This document shows, one piece after another, positions 1 to 12,960 of a stretch of 64,000 nt of DNA. The position numbers and the translations under genes are program-made. The DNA lies in the NCBI GenBank assembly GCA_034509425.1, contig JAVTVJ010011652.1, positions 310,001 through 374,000 of the forward strand. The letters are read 5' to 3'. Under the pieces are notes generated by a model. That model did no database searches. It was not told where the DNA came from and was given only the letters and a program-made list of their open reading frames with translations. Each line of letters begins with the position of its first letter. Within the stretch, counting starts at the first letter, position 1. The stretch comes from Eopsaltria australis. Its lineage: Eukaryota; Chordata; Aves; Passeriformes; Petroicidae.

Positions 1-2214
1 CAATCATGTTCCATGCAACAATATTTCAGATTCCAGCAATGCAGAACATAGTAGCAATTTCAAAGAAAACAGGAAATAGAAGTAATTAGTCAGGCAGGAG
101 GAAGAATCCCAAACATGACTAGGATACCAAATGCTTTACAAAACAGTGGCCAAAACACTGTCTTTTAATCTTCTTTGAATATTCCTTCAATCTTGCTTTG
201 CAGGCAGGAAGCCAAAATCAGTTTCAGTAAATTTGAATTCTTTTTGATGAAGGCTGGCTTCAAATTTGTCTGTTAAATAGCTGCAATGAATCTTTTCCTC
301 TTCTGTAGGAGTTGCTGCTCCTTGCTGCACAGATGTCACCTGGCCAAGGTGCAGAGCCAGGTGCTCTTTCACAGCTGGGAGGTCGAGCCCCTCTCCCTTT
401 CCAGCAGCATCTCCCAAGGCTCCAGCTCTGCTGTGTGCAGGGGGAGGATCTCAGCACTGCTCCTTGCTGGGAATGGAGGCAGCTGTGCAGCATTTTTCAG
501 GATGGACTCAGGAATCCACTGCACTCTTTGCCAGTTTGCTCTTGCTGTTTAAAATCTGTGCTGTGTTTTCTGTTTGAAGTTGTCTGGCTCTAGCTCCCAG
601 CCATGGCTTCTTGTTAAGCCTTTCCCTGCTGGATTAAAGAGCCCTTTATGGCTGGTGTTTTCTCTCCATGGAGGTACTTAATACCCTGTAATCAAGTCAC
701 CCTTGGTCTTCTCTTTGATAAGCTCAATAAAATCCTGCCCATCAAATTTCTCACTGGAAGCAGTTCCTCCTCCCCTGCCTTTAAAACGTTTTGGTGGCAG
801 TTTTCTTCTTCCTCTAAGTTTTGTAGTTTCTTATGAGACAGTAGAGATCCAAGGGCTGTCTGTGGTGTTTCTGCCTGAATCCCACCATGGTTAATGGAGA
901 AGCTGCAGCCTCCAGCAGTGCCAGGGGAGCACAAATGCTGAGCTGTGTGACTGCAGAGGTGCCTTCAGAGGCATTTTGTTCCCATATAGACCTGCAGGGT
1001 TGTTGTCTTTCCTTGTCCCCTGCTCTATAACTGGAACAAATGAATTTTTATGAATAAGCCCAGCTTACCAGACAAGTCATTAAACTGTATGATTTTCTCC
1101 TAGGAAAGCAATGGATTGTCCATAGCTGTGAGGATCACATCTGCAGAGCTGTGGAACAAGCATCTTTTGACAAGAGACTTGAGTGAGATCTCCATGACCA
1201 TGGCTGGCTCTGGTTTGGCAGAGAAAGGTTTTGCACATGGAAAAGATGGCTTGGCAGACATCCCGTGACACATCAACCTTTCCTCTGTGCTGGTTAAACT
1301 GCCCCGAGGTTTTACAGCCAGGGTTCTCCAGGAGATGCAGGAGGAGGCAGAACCCCACAGGGTGTTCTGCAAGTTCTGTTGTTTTATCAGAGTGAAACTT
1401 GTCCTGTTTTTTGACTCAGTGCAGCTGCTGGTTCTGCTGGAGGCTGCTCTGCTCCTCTCAGGGTTTGCATGCCTCACAAACAGGTTTTGGATAGAGAGTA
1501 TTCATTTCCTTCTGCAAATACGCTCATGAATGCATGGTAAGTTTTCTATGTCTGTCTTTCTCCATCAGGACTGCAAAGGTTTGGGTTTGTTGGTTTGTTC
1601 CCCTCCCACAGCAGTAAATCAACAGGCTGTAATTAAAGATGTTAAGAAGCTCCTTCATTTTCCAGACCAAAGTTTAATTTACTGAAGCATCTCCAACTCT
1701 CTGGCAGCTGAATCACACATTTTGTATTTCTCTTCTCCTTTGTGGAGCGGGACAGAAGAGCTGAGGCACCTCATTGAGAGGCTCTCAGTGCTGCTGAGTG
1801 TATCTATCAGCCAGAGACACCTGTGGCTGCTCACCTTCCCTCTTTCAAAGCAAGGCATTTTTCACAGCACTGCTCCAGACCTGTGTTTTTCCACTCGCTG
1901 GTTGCTACCGTTGTTCTCCTTTTGTTTCCAAAAAGAAAAAAAAAGAAGAAAACCAGATGGCTTTAGTGCTGTTTACCCCAGGAAACATTTTGAGCATGCA
2001 GTAATAAAACTGGGAGGAAATCCTTCACTTCCTTTATGCCTCCTAGCAAGTAACCACATCAATATGAAGTGAGGATGTTTTTGGGTACTAACCCAATGTC
2101 ACCGATCAAAACACAGCCATAAATACTTTCAAGATGCAGTCTTGAATCGGGATGGTGGACGAGGCAAAGCCACTTCTGTTTTGGAAAGGAATTCTTTCCT
2201 TCTGCAACCACTTT
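1..2214. other. Unique non-coding DNA, nothing recognised
   Basis: No repeat, RNA gene or exon is recognisable. The longest open frame is 125 codons on the minus strand (1100-1477) and overlaps a plus-strand frame; its peptide is rich in S, T and C and matches no family. A purine-rich tract lies at 1930-1951. Confidence 0.6.
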
Positions 2215-2460
2215 CTAAATTGCACTGACATTTAGCAATTAACACACAAAAGCTTTTGTATCCGCAGGATCATTTTTCATGTCAATAAACACATTCCTTC
2301 GCTTTTCGGTGCAATGTTTAATAATTCTCATTTCCTATAGGGGAAGGGAGCCCTTGTACTTTATTTGTATTACACAAATTACATGGAAGAAACAAAGCCG
2401 TATATGATCATAATTATTAAATTAAGAACATTTGCATAAATCCATTTTTTTCCCTCCCCT
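2215..2460. promoter_or_regulatory. Candidate enhancer with perfect POU octamer
   Basis: This AT-rich block contains ATTTGCAT at 2430-2437, a perfect octamer for OCT/POU proteins. Directly before it are TGATCA (2405-2410) and TAATTATTAAATTAA (2411-2425), clustered homeodomain cores. Upstream are CAATTAAC and TTTAATAATTC words. CpGs survive in TATCCGCAGG and TTCGCTTTTCGG, both in otherwise AT-rich text. The block is unique sequence with no repeat. Enhancer function and conservation are inferred. Confidence 0.3.
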
Positions 2461-3815
2461 AATCTAGTTTGCTGTTGGTAAACAGTGTGTTATCTAGGTT
2501 TAGCAAAGCATTTGGTTTCTAGCCAGATTTTTGCTTTCCCCTTGTCCTTTTTGAAGTTCTCTTGGCAGGCAGGATCTGCTTCTCCTAAGCTATCTGTCAT
2601 CACACAAAGTGGATTCCAGCTTCAGACAACAAACGAGTTGCTATTCTGGATTCATGGGCTGAACTGTCATTAAGTCACTGCCTCTCTGCTCTGGGGTTTT
2701 AGGATTTGTCTCTGCTCCAGCCCAAAGCTCTGCTCTGGGAGCTCCTTTGGGGGGTTTTCATGAATGGCAGCACGTCAAGTGGAAAGCTCGTGCTGCTCCC
2801 TGTCTGGTGGGTCCCTGGGCTGGTGTTGAGGGGACAGCTTGGTGTGTGGGGCTGACAAAATGGGAAAAGAACTGTCTGGTCTCCATGGAAGCCCTGCAGA
2901 TTTCCATGTCAGAGTGACACCACAGTAGTTAGGATTGAAGAGAGAAGAATAAACAAAGAATGAATTTATTTCCCCCCAAGGCCCTGCCTGGAAGCGGGGG
3001 TGTGTGTGTTGACAGAAATGATCTAACACCTCCCACGGAACAGGAGGGATTAGAAACACCTGAAATGTTTGTGCCTGGCAAAGTGGAGCCCTGGGCTTGC
3101 TCCTGAGGTGCTGTGGGGCTGGTGTTCTGTCTCTGTAACCATGAGCAGCCTGTGCTGGCACAGTGCAAGTCAGGCAGTGAATGTTGGTGTCTGCTGAACC
3201 TGCAGAGCTACAGAGAGCATGGATGGGAGCCTCCAGTTACCTTCCTTTCCTGTCAGGTGGCTTTCTTGGGATGCTGGAAGGGTTATGGATTTGGGAAGAT
3301 GAATATAAAGGCTGGGGCCATGTCAGGCTGCTGTTAGTAAGAGTTTCTGGGTGGTTGCTTGTAAGAGCTTTGGTGGGTTTGTGGGAGAGGCTATGGACTC
3401 CATTCCCAGTGCCACCCACTTTGGGACAACTTGATTTCAGTCCCCTGAAAACTTCTGCTGTTCCTCTCACTCCTTGGGGAAGTCCTTCTTCCCCTCCCCA
3501 GCTCTGCTGTTGGTTATCCATTTTCAGTAGTATTTCTTTCTTAACAAGGGAGAGCATTCAACAGCAGTTCCAATCCTGAGCAACTGAGGTTTTGTAAGGA
3601 AAGAAAAAGACACTTTGTTTTTGAAAGCAGAATTTTGACCATTTTATAAATAGTAGCACTTATCTCTTCTGCTCCAGGAAACCTTGTGAGATCCCACCTT
3701 GGAAATCTTTTCCCTTAAAAGCTTGTTATTTAGCTGCTGGCATGCTTCTCCTAACTGGAGATGCAGCAGGCTCCTAAGAAGATGGTGGCAGCCATGGAGC
3801 AATTACCCTGCTGGG

Positions 3816-3860
3816 ATGTGCACATCCCAGGTGACATGTGCACATCCCAGGTGAGATGTG
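3816..3860. repeat. 20-bp tandem repeat, about 2.2 copies
   Basis: The unit ATGTGCACATCCCAGGTGAS occurs at 3816-3835 and 3836-3855, and ATGTGC begins a third copy. Each unit contains the palindrome GTGCAC. It is a short minisatellite with no recognised function. Confidence 0.88.
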
Positions 3861-6478
3861 CTTTCACTGCTCTACCCTGGAGCTTCTCCCAGGTTTGTGA
3901 GTCCACAGAGGCAGCTCCTGGCTGTGCCTGCCCTGCAGTGCCTGCTGTTGGGGTGATGGGCTGGGCTGCCTTGTGGCCCCTGGCTCAGTCAGGGCTGGGC
4001 TCTGTCACTCATCCCTTCCCTTCCCTGCCCCAGGACAGGGAGCTCTGCCTTGGTGCACAGGGGAGAAGAAGGAGGTTGGGCATGAGTGCAACTGGACAGA
4101 GCATGGAGCTGAATCTCTCTGAGCACACCACCTCCAGCCTTGCAGGGTCACTGTAGGTGTGTCTCCATGGTGTCTGAATTTGGGGCTGGACCAGCCAGGC
4201 ATCACAAGCACAACCAGCCCACCTCCCCAAGGTGCAGTTTGCTCAGAGCCCAGCCTTGGAGGCTGCCACAGTACGTCCTGATTGCCTGGTGACTCTGTGA
4301 CACCTGGCAAATCCTGCTAAGGAAGGATTTAGGGAGTGTGAGTGAAAGGACAGGTCCTGCATTAGTGGAGTGTGGTACAGCTACCTTTAGAGACAGGAGG
4401 CTTACATTGATTTAAATGGAATCTGGATTGACCCCTAGTAAATGAGATCATTTGCAAAATTGAAGCCTTTGTTAACTTGCTGGATTGGAGCCTGACTGTT
4501 GGTGGGGTCCCAGAGACAGAGAGCCAGGCACTTAACTTGAAAATGACTTTACTGCAATAATGTCATTACGTTTTATTGACCAAGCATTTCCACAAGTGGT
4601 GAAAGGGGATTATTGGGAGATTGGGATGAATGTGCATTATGTCACTTTTGAATCATATCCTGTTTGCAGGGAAGATGTGAGCCCTGACTGAGTGACCCAG
4701 CAGGCAGAGGGGTTTGTGTGTAGGAGCTACTGTGAGCATGGGAGCTGGGGGAGCCTGGATGAAAGGTTCTGGTGGAAAACTACAAAACTACTATATCAGA
4801 GGAAATGCTTTCAATGTATCTAAATCAAGATGTATGGGCTTTTATTTTCACATTTGTTACATATCCCTGAGCTCTTTTTGGTCAACTGATAGTCATTAGA
4901 CAAAGCTGCATTGCTTTGCAGTTTACTCATTGCAGGGCTGTGACTTAACTGCTAACAGAGTAATATTTTTCCTCATATGTAACTTATAATTTGTTGGATG
5001 TGCATCCAGCTGCTGCCATGGATTAAAGCTCCAGAGAGGTGTGCCACTGCTCTCCAGGCCCTGACAGCCTTCAAATGGCTGCTGAGCACAGCCAGATGTG
5101 AAGTGCCAGCACAGCTGCCTGCAAAGGCCTTTCCTCTTGCACCCACACTCAGATGGAAATGAAATACAAGATCCCTGTGACATCAATAAAACATTCTGTC
5201 AGCAGGACGTGTAAGTTACCTGGAAGCTGAATTCCATTTACAGGAATGGCAGCAGAGTACACTGTCTGCATTTTTCCTCCACCAAGGATCAGTTTCTCTG
5301 ATTGATTGCATTTGTGTTTCATCGTGTGTTTCCATCACAGCTCTGTGATTCTGTGTTAGGGAATCTTGTTTCCATTTGTGGTATTTTTATAAGGCTTGTG
5401 AAAGTGAATGGTACTAAACTGGGAGCTTTAGAAGAATGGTTTTCAAGCAGGAACAATAAGACTGGAAAAGATTTCCTGTGTTTGTTAATATTCAGCTGGG
5501 CTTGGATTTTTTGGTCCTAATACTCTGCATTGGAGGCTATTCTAAAATTTGTTGCTCATAAGGGAATCTTTTGGCATGTGTCTAAATATACTAAAATATT
5601 TCTCATTAAAGCCACCTAAATTACTTTTCCCACGTTTTTGTGACTTAAATTGAGCTGAATATGCCCAACTTCAGTGATTCTCATGCACAGGAATTCTTGG
5701 TAGGATCATTATCAGATATATACCCTGATCCTGCAGGATTAGTGACATGAGCAGTGAGGATCTAAGGGTGAGCTCAGGGCCCAGAGAGCTGTAGAGGAAT
5801 GGCCTTGCAATAAGTAATGCTGGGTTTTTAATTTCAACAAAATTTCTCATTCATTGCCAGAAGTGATTCTCTTGGATGTTGCATTCTCATCTAAATTTAT
5901 AGCTGGTAAAGCAGAGGAACACACCTCACACTAATTCTTTTGGGGAGAAGAATATGACTGAAAATCAAGTTTCTTTTGTTCAGATACTTAGAATATAGAT
6001 TAAATGCCACACTTTAAATAATGCAAATAGAGCTAAGGGTTGGTAAGAAGGCTGTTTTTCTCCTCTCAGGTCGTGATTAACAAATTGCATCGCATTCCTG
6101 TTTTTTCTGTTCTAAATCTCCTCCTCGAGACTGCAGTGATCCTCTCCCCATGGCCACAGGAACTGTCCTGAGGCAGAGAGGCAGTGGAGAGCCCTGTGCC
6201 TGCTCAGCCTCTGTTCCCTGCCTGCATCTTGCCCATCTTTTGGTCTTTTGTGGCTGCTGGGTTTGGGCAAGGGCTCTGTTTGTTTGGGGCACAGGGGCAC
6301 CCATGGTTAAACAGTTTGTGCAGCCTAATCCATGTTTGTGGCATGAAGTCACACATCTCCCCAGGGGATATTTCATCTAATCCATTTCTGGCTTTAAGCA
6401 GATTATAAATTTCTTTCACTGAGGTTCTGTTTTCACAGAAATAAAGGAAGAGTTGTAGATGAGTTTGCTGCTAAGATT

Positions 6479-6492
6479 TGTGTGTGTGTGTA
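6479..6492. repeat. (TG)n microsatellite, short
   Basis: Six uninterrupted TG units followed by TA. It is a minimal dinucleotide repeat. Confidence 0.85.
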
Positions 6493-9400
6493 TGTACTGA
6501 GGATTTATTTATTAGATTTCTAACCATAAACAGTTTAATGTTTTTGAATTACTGCTTACTCTCATTTAGTTTGGTTGTGACCTTGAGCCATACATTTCCA
6601 GGGCTCTTGCTAATGGACCTTTTAAATGATGACAATGACATACACCAGGCTCTTTGACAGGGGAACCACTGCTACACTGCATATTATTTTAATGTTATTC
6701 TACAAAATAACCATTATAATATCGTTATTATTTTTTAACTCCAGTTTTATTTTGTCACACCAACATTACAACAATCTACATCTGAAATATTCCCTCATTT
6801 GTGCAAAGCACATTTCTCTGCCAGGGGTAATGAAATGACCAAGCAGTGACCCTCATTTTTATGTTTCTCCTACTGTGAAGAGGAATTGAAGATGAAATGT
6901 AGAAGCTAATAGCTGTGCAGCCCCAGTGAATCTAGCAAATCTAAAGAGCCCAGCCATGGGATACATTTAAATATTAAAGCAGTTTTTATGTGCTCTAAAC
7001 AATATTTGATGCAGCTCTCAGTATGCTTTAATCTGGCTAAATGGTTATTGTGTTATGTGTCCTAGCTGTAAAACTGTCGAGCTCTTTTGTGGTCAGGATG
7101 CTTCTCCCCACTGCAATTTAGATTTGACATCGATAAACATAAAGGGCCATTCTCCAAAATGTATCCTGAGCAAGTTAATCCTGCATGGAGCAGGGTGCTT
7201 AGAAACCATCCACATTTATTTAATGCTTCCTTCCTGATGTGCACTGGAACAATTGCCAGTAGGGGAGGGAAGGTGCTGGTTTTGCAAGGGGAAGAAAAAA
7301 GGAACTGGGCACATTTCACTCCTACAGGGAGAGTGGCACAGGGAAGGTTCAGGTCTGAGGCAGGAAAACCTTGGCTGGTGGCTTTTTCTTGACTGCTGAT
7401 TTGTATAGAAAGAATGACAAACATCTTTATCTTCTCTGTCTTAACTGCCTCCATCCACTCTGGCTGGCCTATTTCTTTGGGAAGGAAAATGCTTGCTGGA
7501 AGGTGGCTGCTCCAGCTGATGGAGCATCTCCAGGTAGAGGTGTAGAAGTTGCTTTTTGCACGTGTCAAGGCTGTGACTGAATTTCCTGCAGTTCTGTGTC
7601 TCTTGTGAGGGTTCTTCAAGGCTTCCAAAGGCACCAATGGAATTTTTCCTGATTTTGCAGTCTTTGTAACTGAGTTCATGTTGTAGTATTATCTCCAGGG
7701 GCAGGAAAAATTTCTTGCCTCCTTTTTACCTGATTCATGTCCATGAGATGTGTATGAATCCTTTTGCCATTGTTTTGTCTCCCACATGTGATTGAAATAA
7801 GGTAGTGACCTCAAAAGTGAAAAGAATCCATATAAAGCCTTATTATTCCATATTTGTTTAGAAAGCCAGGCTAAATATGGAGAAAATACACTTTCTTGTT
7901 TGTTTTTCTTCCAATTATTCTAAAGAAAAACCACCACTATTTCACCTCCTCTTCCTTTTACCCCTGAAGAACAGAAATCCAACCCCTAGTGCTGCATGGC
8001 TGTAGTAGTAATAAGAAGAGCATTTTGTAACCCCTGGGAACAGAGTTTCTGAATTATCCTGAAATCTCGAAATTACTTTAGCAATCTCCTCTAAATCCCC
8101 AAGTGGGCAGTGATCCATATTGTAAACCCTTCACATGTAATTTGACACAATTAGCAAATTCTGCTTCTGAGACCATCTTGTGACTTGTGCTGGAAGTGTT
8201 TCCTCCAGAGGAGCTGTGGAGTCTGGGTCTGGGTGGAGGTGAATGAATCGGTCCTGGGGGAAGCTGATCCTGTCCAGCTTACCCTGGGCCAGCACGATGT
8301 TGATTAAAGGAAGTCTAGTTTATCCACTGACAAAGGAAATGTTTGCCTGTTTATGTTCCAGAAATAAAGCAGACCATTGCACAGAACCCCAGTGCAGGTC
8401 TTTTCTGGACTCTGAGCTGCTTCTGGTCAAACCTGTTTTCCTCAAGCAAAGTGATTTTCCGATTCCTGGAACTGACCTTCCCATGGCCAAGGCGAATGAT
8501 CTTTGTCAGTCTGACTCTTTTATGATCTTGCTAATGAACTTTCCATTTTATGCTTCTTGTCTGATTAGCAATGCCAGAGATTTAACCAAGCAGAGATAAT
8601 TCATCAGTCTGAGCCACAGCTCTGAGGGCATGGTGTCAGACCCTCCCTTCCCACTCCCTGCACTCTGATAGTTTCTCTCTGCTCTAAGATCTCCATTTGT
8701 TTCTGAGGGAAAAGGCAGAAGCCTTCTCCTACTGCATATTCTTAAAGTATTGGTCATTCCTGACTCACTGGCAGTGAATTTCACAGGATTGTTTTGGAAA
8801 CTCTTAAGCAGCCATTTATTTTTAAAATCCATGCTAAAGTTCATGCAGATCAATGAAAACAGAAAAAAACTATGAGTAGATTCTGAATTGCACTGTACAA
8901 AAATAAGTGATTATTTGCAGTTTGTGGGTGCAGCTATGCTTATTTATGCTACAATCCTTTTTTTTCTTTTTTGATGTTGCTTTAATTTTCTGCCCTTGAA
9001 ATTCAGAAATGAAATATTTAATCTGTTTCTGAGTAAGTGGTGAAGTCAGTGTAGTGTAAAGAAGGATAAAGATTTCTCTGAGAATGACTATGTATGACTC
9101 AAGAGTGTTGGTTTGATCTTGAGCTTCTTGCCTGCTGATTGCAGGGGGTTGTTTCCTTTCTAGAGCTGCTTTCTGGGATTGGGAAGCAGCTACTCAGTGG
9201 ATCAACCCCTGTGCATGCTGCTGCCACCCCTGCACTGGGCTGTGGGCTGTCCAGGCTGACCATCTCCTGGCCACACTCTTCAGCAGGTTGCATCAATGCC
9301 ATATCACAAACCTGGTTCTGCCAAACAGGGAGGCTGGTGAGCAGGGAGCAGCTGGGATGCTGGGGATTCACCTGACAGGATGTCTCCCTCCCTTCAGAAA

Positions 9401-9862
9401 ATCTTCTGTTTCTTCCTGGAACCAGAATCAGGAATTGTACCAACTTGTACCAACTCTACCAGAAAGGCTGGAGTCAGAGCCAGGGAAACCTCGCAGGGAG
9501 CAAGGATAGAGATGGGCATGGGAGTCCTCCATGTCAGAACCTGCAACAACAGCCAGGGGAGATTTTTTGACTGAAAAGTCTCTAAGATGGTTTGGCTGCT
9601 CTGGTGCCTTTCTTTGGACCTTTTTTATTAGCTTTTGCCCGATTTCATAATCACTGCAAATTGGGTAGATTCACCAGATTCACTCAAGCTGTACCAGACT
9701 GTGCCAGTGATGTTTTTAAAGTGCTTTTCTCATAAGCAGTGGGTACAAACCTGTATTCCTTGTCTACCCACAACTAGCAGAAAAAAAGAGTAGTCACTAA
9801 TCTGTCAGTGACGTGAGCATTGCAGTGAAAAAAGAGACTTGGGAGGTTCTGCACGGGATGCC

Positions 9863-9881
9863 ATTTATTTATTTATTTATT
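9863..9881. repeat. (ATTT)n microsatellite
   Basis: About 4.75 uninterrupted copies of ATTT. It is too short to be highly variable. Confidence 0.9.
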
Positions 9882-10049
9882 AGCTCCATGAAAATCATGT
9901 TTTGCAGTGTGGACACTACAACCATTGTCTCTTGATGCTGGGTTTAGTTCCTGGGTACAACATGCAGGGCGTGCCAGACAGAGCACGTTGGGATCTCTTT
10001 GTGATTATCTCCCCACCGCCTAACATGTGCCCTCCTCACTTCTACTGCT

Positions 10050-10340
10050 GCTGCCACAGAGGGTAGGCAGGGTCTAATTAAAGACAAGGAAGGATGGATC
10101 TGCATATGTTGTTTGTGTTTGGGGACTGTCTGGCTCGGAGGAGCAATAATTGGCTACAGGGCCTTTCACCTCTGTGGCATGGCTTTGAATGTAGATCAGC
10201 TTAGTGACTTTTAATGCCATTACCATGTGACAGCTGTTTTATGTGTGAAATTAGCTGGTTGTTTGAGTGCTCTTCTTACAGGAGGCCAATATCAATAATT
10301 ACCACATCAAATGGTGCTATTAGGACTCCTTAAAAATATG
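10050..10340. promoter_or_regulatory. Candidate regulatory block rich in homeodomain words
   Basis: Contains TCTAATTAAAG, GCAATAATTGGC, TTTTAATGCCATTACC, GAAATTAGC and ATCAATAATTACC, together with TGACAGCTG, a MEIS-type TGACAG fused to an E-box CAGCTG. It is unique sequence with few simple repeats. The call rests on motif clustering alone. Confidence 0.22.
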
Positions 10341-12714
10341 TATAATTTTAAGTCTTATGAACTTGCTTTAAGTGTACATACTGGTGTGTGATGTAACAAT
10401 ACTGAAATAATTGTAAATCCACTTAACTCCATAGTTAAGTCTATGTATAGAAGAAATACACAGTAAATATGTAAATAAAGGTAAGCTATAACAGTAGCAT
10501 CTCACTGGAGGGCTCCAAGATCTCTCTGCATTTGTGGTGCCATTACAATATAGGGCACGTAAGTTCATAATGCATTTAAAATTAGACTGTGCAAAAATCA
10601 CAGTGAAAAAGCAGCATCAAGCAGAAAAGGTCAAGGTAGCTCCGGGAAAAGTCCTTCTTGATAAATGACTCCCATTTCCATGGTGGGAGCTGGAAGGAGA
10701 GATATGTCTTTCTAGGCCAGCTGATACAGCTGAATGAAACAGATAAGCTTTTGGACACATGGCCTCCTGTGTTTAATGTGCCAGCCCTAGACTGTGGCAG
10801 CAGCTCAGCTCCTGTTAAAAACTTCTGCACTTTGCCAGCTGCACCTGGTTTGCCTGAAGAGGGATGGTCCATGTCCTCCTGACTGATTCCATCCCTGCTG
10901 GTGGCTCTGGGCTGAGCTGTAGATGTTTACAGGAGGAAGTTTTGCCACTTGTGCTGTGAAGAAAAAGTGACCTCTTGACAGAGACCAGGGAAATGTGCTG
11001 AGGTTGAAGGTTGGCCTCAAATTCTTTGTCCTCTGCTGCTTTTTGGAGCTCTGTTTTCCATGGCAACCCTACCAGCAGCAGCAATGCAGCTGTGAACCCT
11101 TCACTCATTCCCCCTCCTTCCCACCTGAGTGGGAAGCTAATGATGCAGCTGGGAATGTTGACTAAATGTATTTGTGCTGGAGAGCAATGGCTCGTGAAAG
11201 TTAAAACCTTCTGTGGAAAAGGTTTTTTCTTTTAATTTTAAAAAGAGCTTTTTATTGCATATTCCTCCCGGACCACAGAGAAAAACAGCTTCAGCAGAAG
11301 AACCCAAGGTTTTGCAGGTCTCTGGTGGGGTGGAAAACCTGAGCCTGGGTTACTGCTGTTCTTTGCTTGGTATGATACCAGATTTGTGCAAAGAACAACA
11401 GATCCAGCAGAAAAGGCTTGCTGAGATAGGCACAGTCTCACCCTGCCCTGAGGGATGAAAAGGAATATCTGGCATCCTGGCATTTTTCATAATATGGAAT
11501 TCTTTTCTCCCAGCAGGTCCTTTTCAAGGTGATGAAGCGAGATTTCTCAGCATGACTGTTCCTTGCTTCTGATCTCTAGATTTTCTGCTTGGTTGATCCT
11601 GTAGGTTTGCATGTGATCCCTTCCTCCTCAGAATCATGTAATACCTGTATGTTCATACATTATTATGGTAACTTCTTCTCCTCAGGGTGAAAATTATTAA
11701 ATTCCCCATAATTCTGCAGTCCCCCATAATACATGTAGCCCCTCCTATTAGGTAGTGAAACCATTATTCACTAACAAATTAAACATGCAAGCCTGTGAAG
11801 GTCTTTTATAAACAGGTAAGGTGTTATCTGTTAGGGAAGAGAGCCTCCAGGCTATCACAAAACAGGATTAATTTACATGATGTGAAGGGTGTTCCTGAGA
11901 CCCTGCAAAGACACAGTAATAGAGGATATCTTGATTTACAGTGACATGAAGAGTGGCTTCTCAGGCCATTTCTTGGGGCTCTTCAGAGAGTGTTTTTAGA
12001 ATAGGTTAGAGACATGTCTGTCATGAGTGCCAGAGTTTGTGTCCCTTTCTGGACAACCTCCTAAAGCCCTCTCCAGACTGCTCTTCTATGACAGATTCAT
12101 GCCCAGACACGCACAGGAATGGATTTCTACCAAAGGAAGTGGAAACATTGCCTAACACAGGATTACACAGCAATAAAACAGCTTGGGTCTACTTCTTGAT
12201 GAGCCCTTTGTACTCCCTGCTGCTGCCATCCCTGTCCTGGAGTGCACCTGAGCCTTCTGTCCTTTGAAGAACCTCTTGACAGAGCCCCAAAAGAGAGACA
12301 TGCAGGATCTGTAGTTGGCTGAGCTGTAGTATTGGCTTCAAAAAAGTCCAATTTTACAGGTGAAGTACTTGATGGGAGGGGTCATAAATAGAGGGGTGTT
12401 GGTCATTTAGCAACAAGGAGCAGGAGCAGTGTTTTGAACACGGGAAAATGAAGTGACAGGAATGGGAAGAAGAAACCCAGGGACACGTGTCACTGACACA
12501 GCCACACCGTGCCTCAGTGGGGTGCAGGTCTCTTTCGTTGCTGCATCACACAAACAGCAGCCTGTCCTGCTCCAGATGTGTTTTATACCTTCATCACAGA
12601 CCTCTTTCCGTGAGAAAAGCAATTCCCCCACAAATGGCCCTTCATTAGCTGTGGGGTCGTGTCAGAAACAATCATCAGTGTATTGCTGATGTGGCCAACG
12701 CATCTTGTGAACTC
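10341..12714. other. Unique non-coding DNA, nothing recognised
   Basis: The first 250 bases are AT-rich with ATAATTTTAAG-type words and may extend the block that ends at 10.34 kb. The rest has frames of about 100 codons or fewer and no recognisable repeat. Confidence 0.5.
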
Positions 12715-12960
12715 CCTGACCCCAGCAGTCAGCAGGATTTCTTTATGTGAGCACTAATATGAAAAGCATTAGCATTAATAAAAGAGCTCTCGACCCGGTT
12801 GGTGTAAGGGGTCAGCAGAAGTTTACAGACACCTTTGCCTAACATTCCTATCATGCCTGGCAGTTTGACTCTCATCTTGTTTTTCACAGGCTCTGTATGA
12901 TGATATAATTCACAAATCCTTCTACAATCCATTAATATAGCAGGGATCCAGAACAACTGG
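12715..12960. promoter_or_regulatory. Candidate regulatory block
   Basis: Carries GCATTAGCATTAATAAAAG near 12766-12785, then AGCTCTCGACCCGGTTGG with two retained CpGs, and later ATGATATAATTC and CCATTAATATAG. The minus-strand frame across it (75 codons, 12729-12956) has no family resemblance and is probably a by-product of low stop density. Conservation is not testable here. Confidence 0.25.

Larger units (their letters stand above)
2461..10049. other. Unique non-coding DNA with minor simple repeats
   Basis: Apart from the 20-bp tandem repeat at 3.82 kb, a short TG repeat and an ATTT repeat, I see nothing annotatable. The minus-strand frame of 205 codons at 7062-7679 was examined and rejected as a gene: it has no domain and overlaps a 101-codon plus frame. 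Frames of 128-132 codons near 2.8-3.6 kb lie in GC-richer text on both strands. Confidence 0.55.

Noticed and set aside
7062..7679. 205-codon minus-strand open frame
   Set aside because: No recognisable domain or motif, overlapping plus-strand frames, and a length not beyond chance for 64 kb read in six frames.
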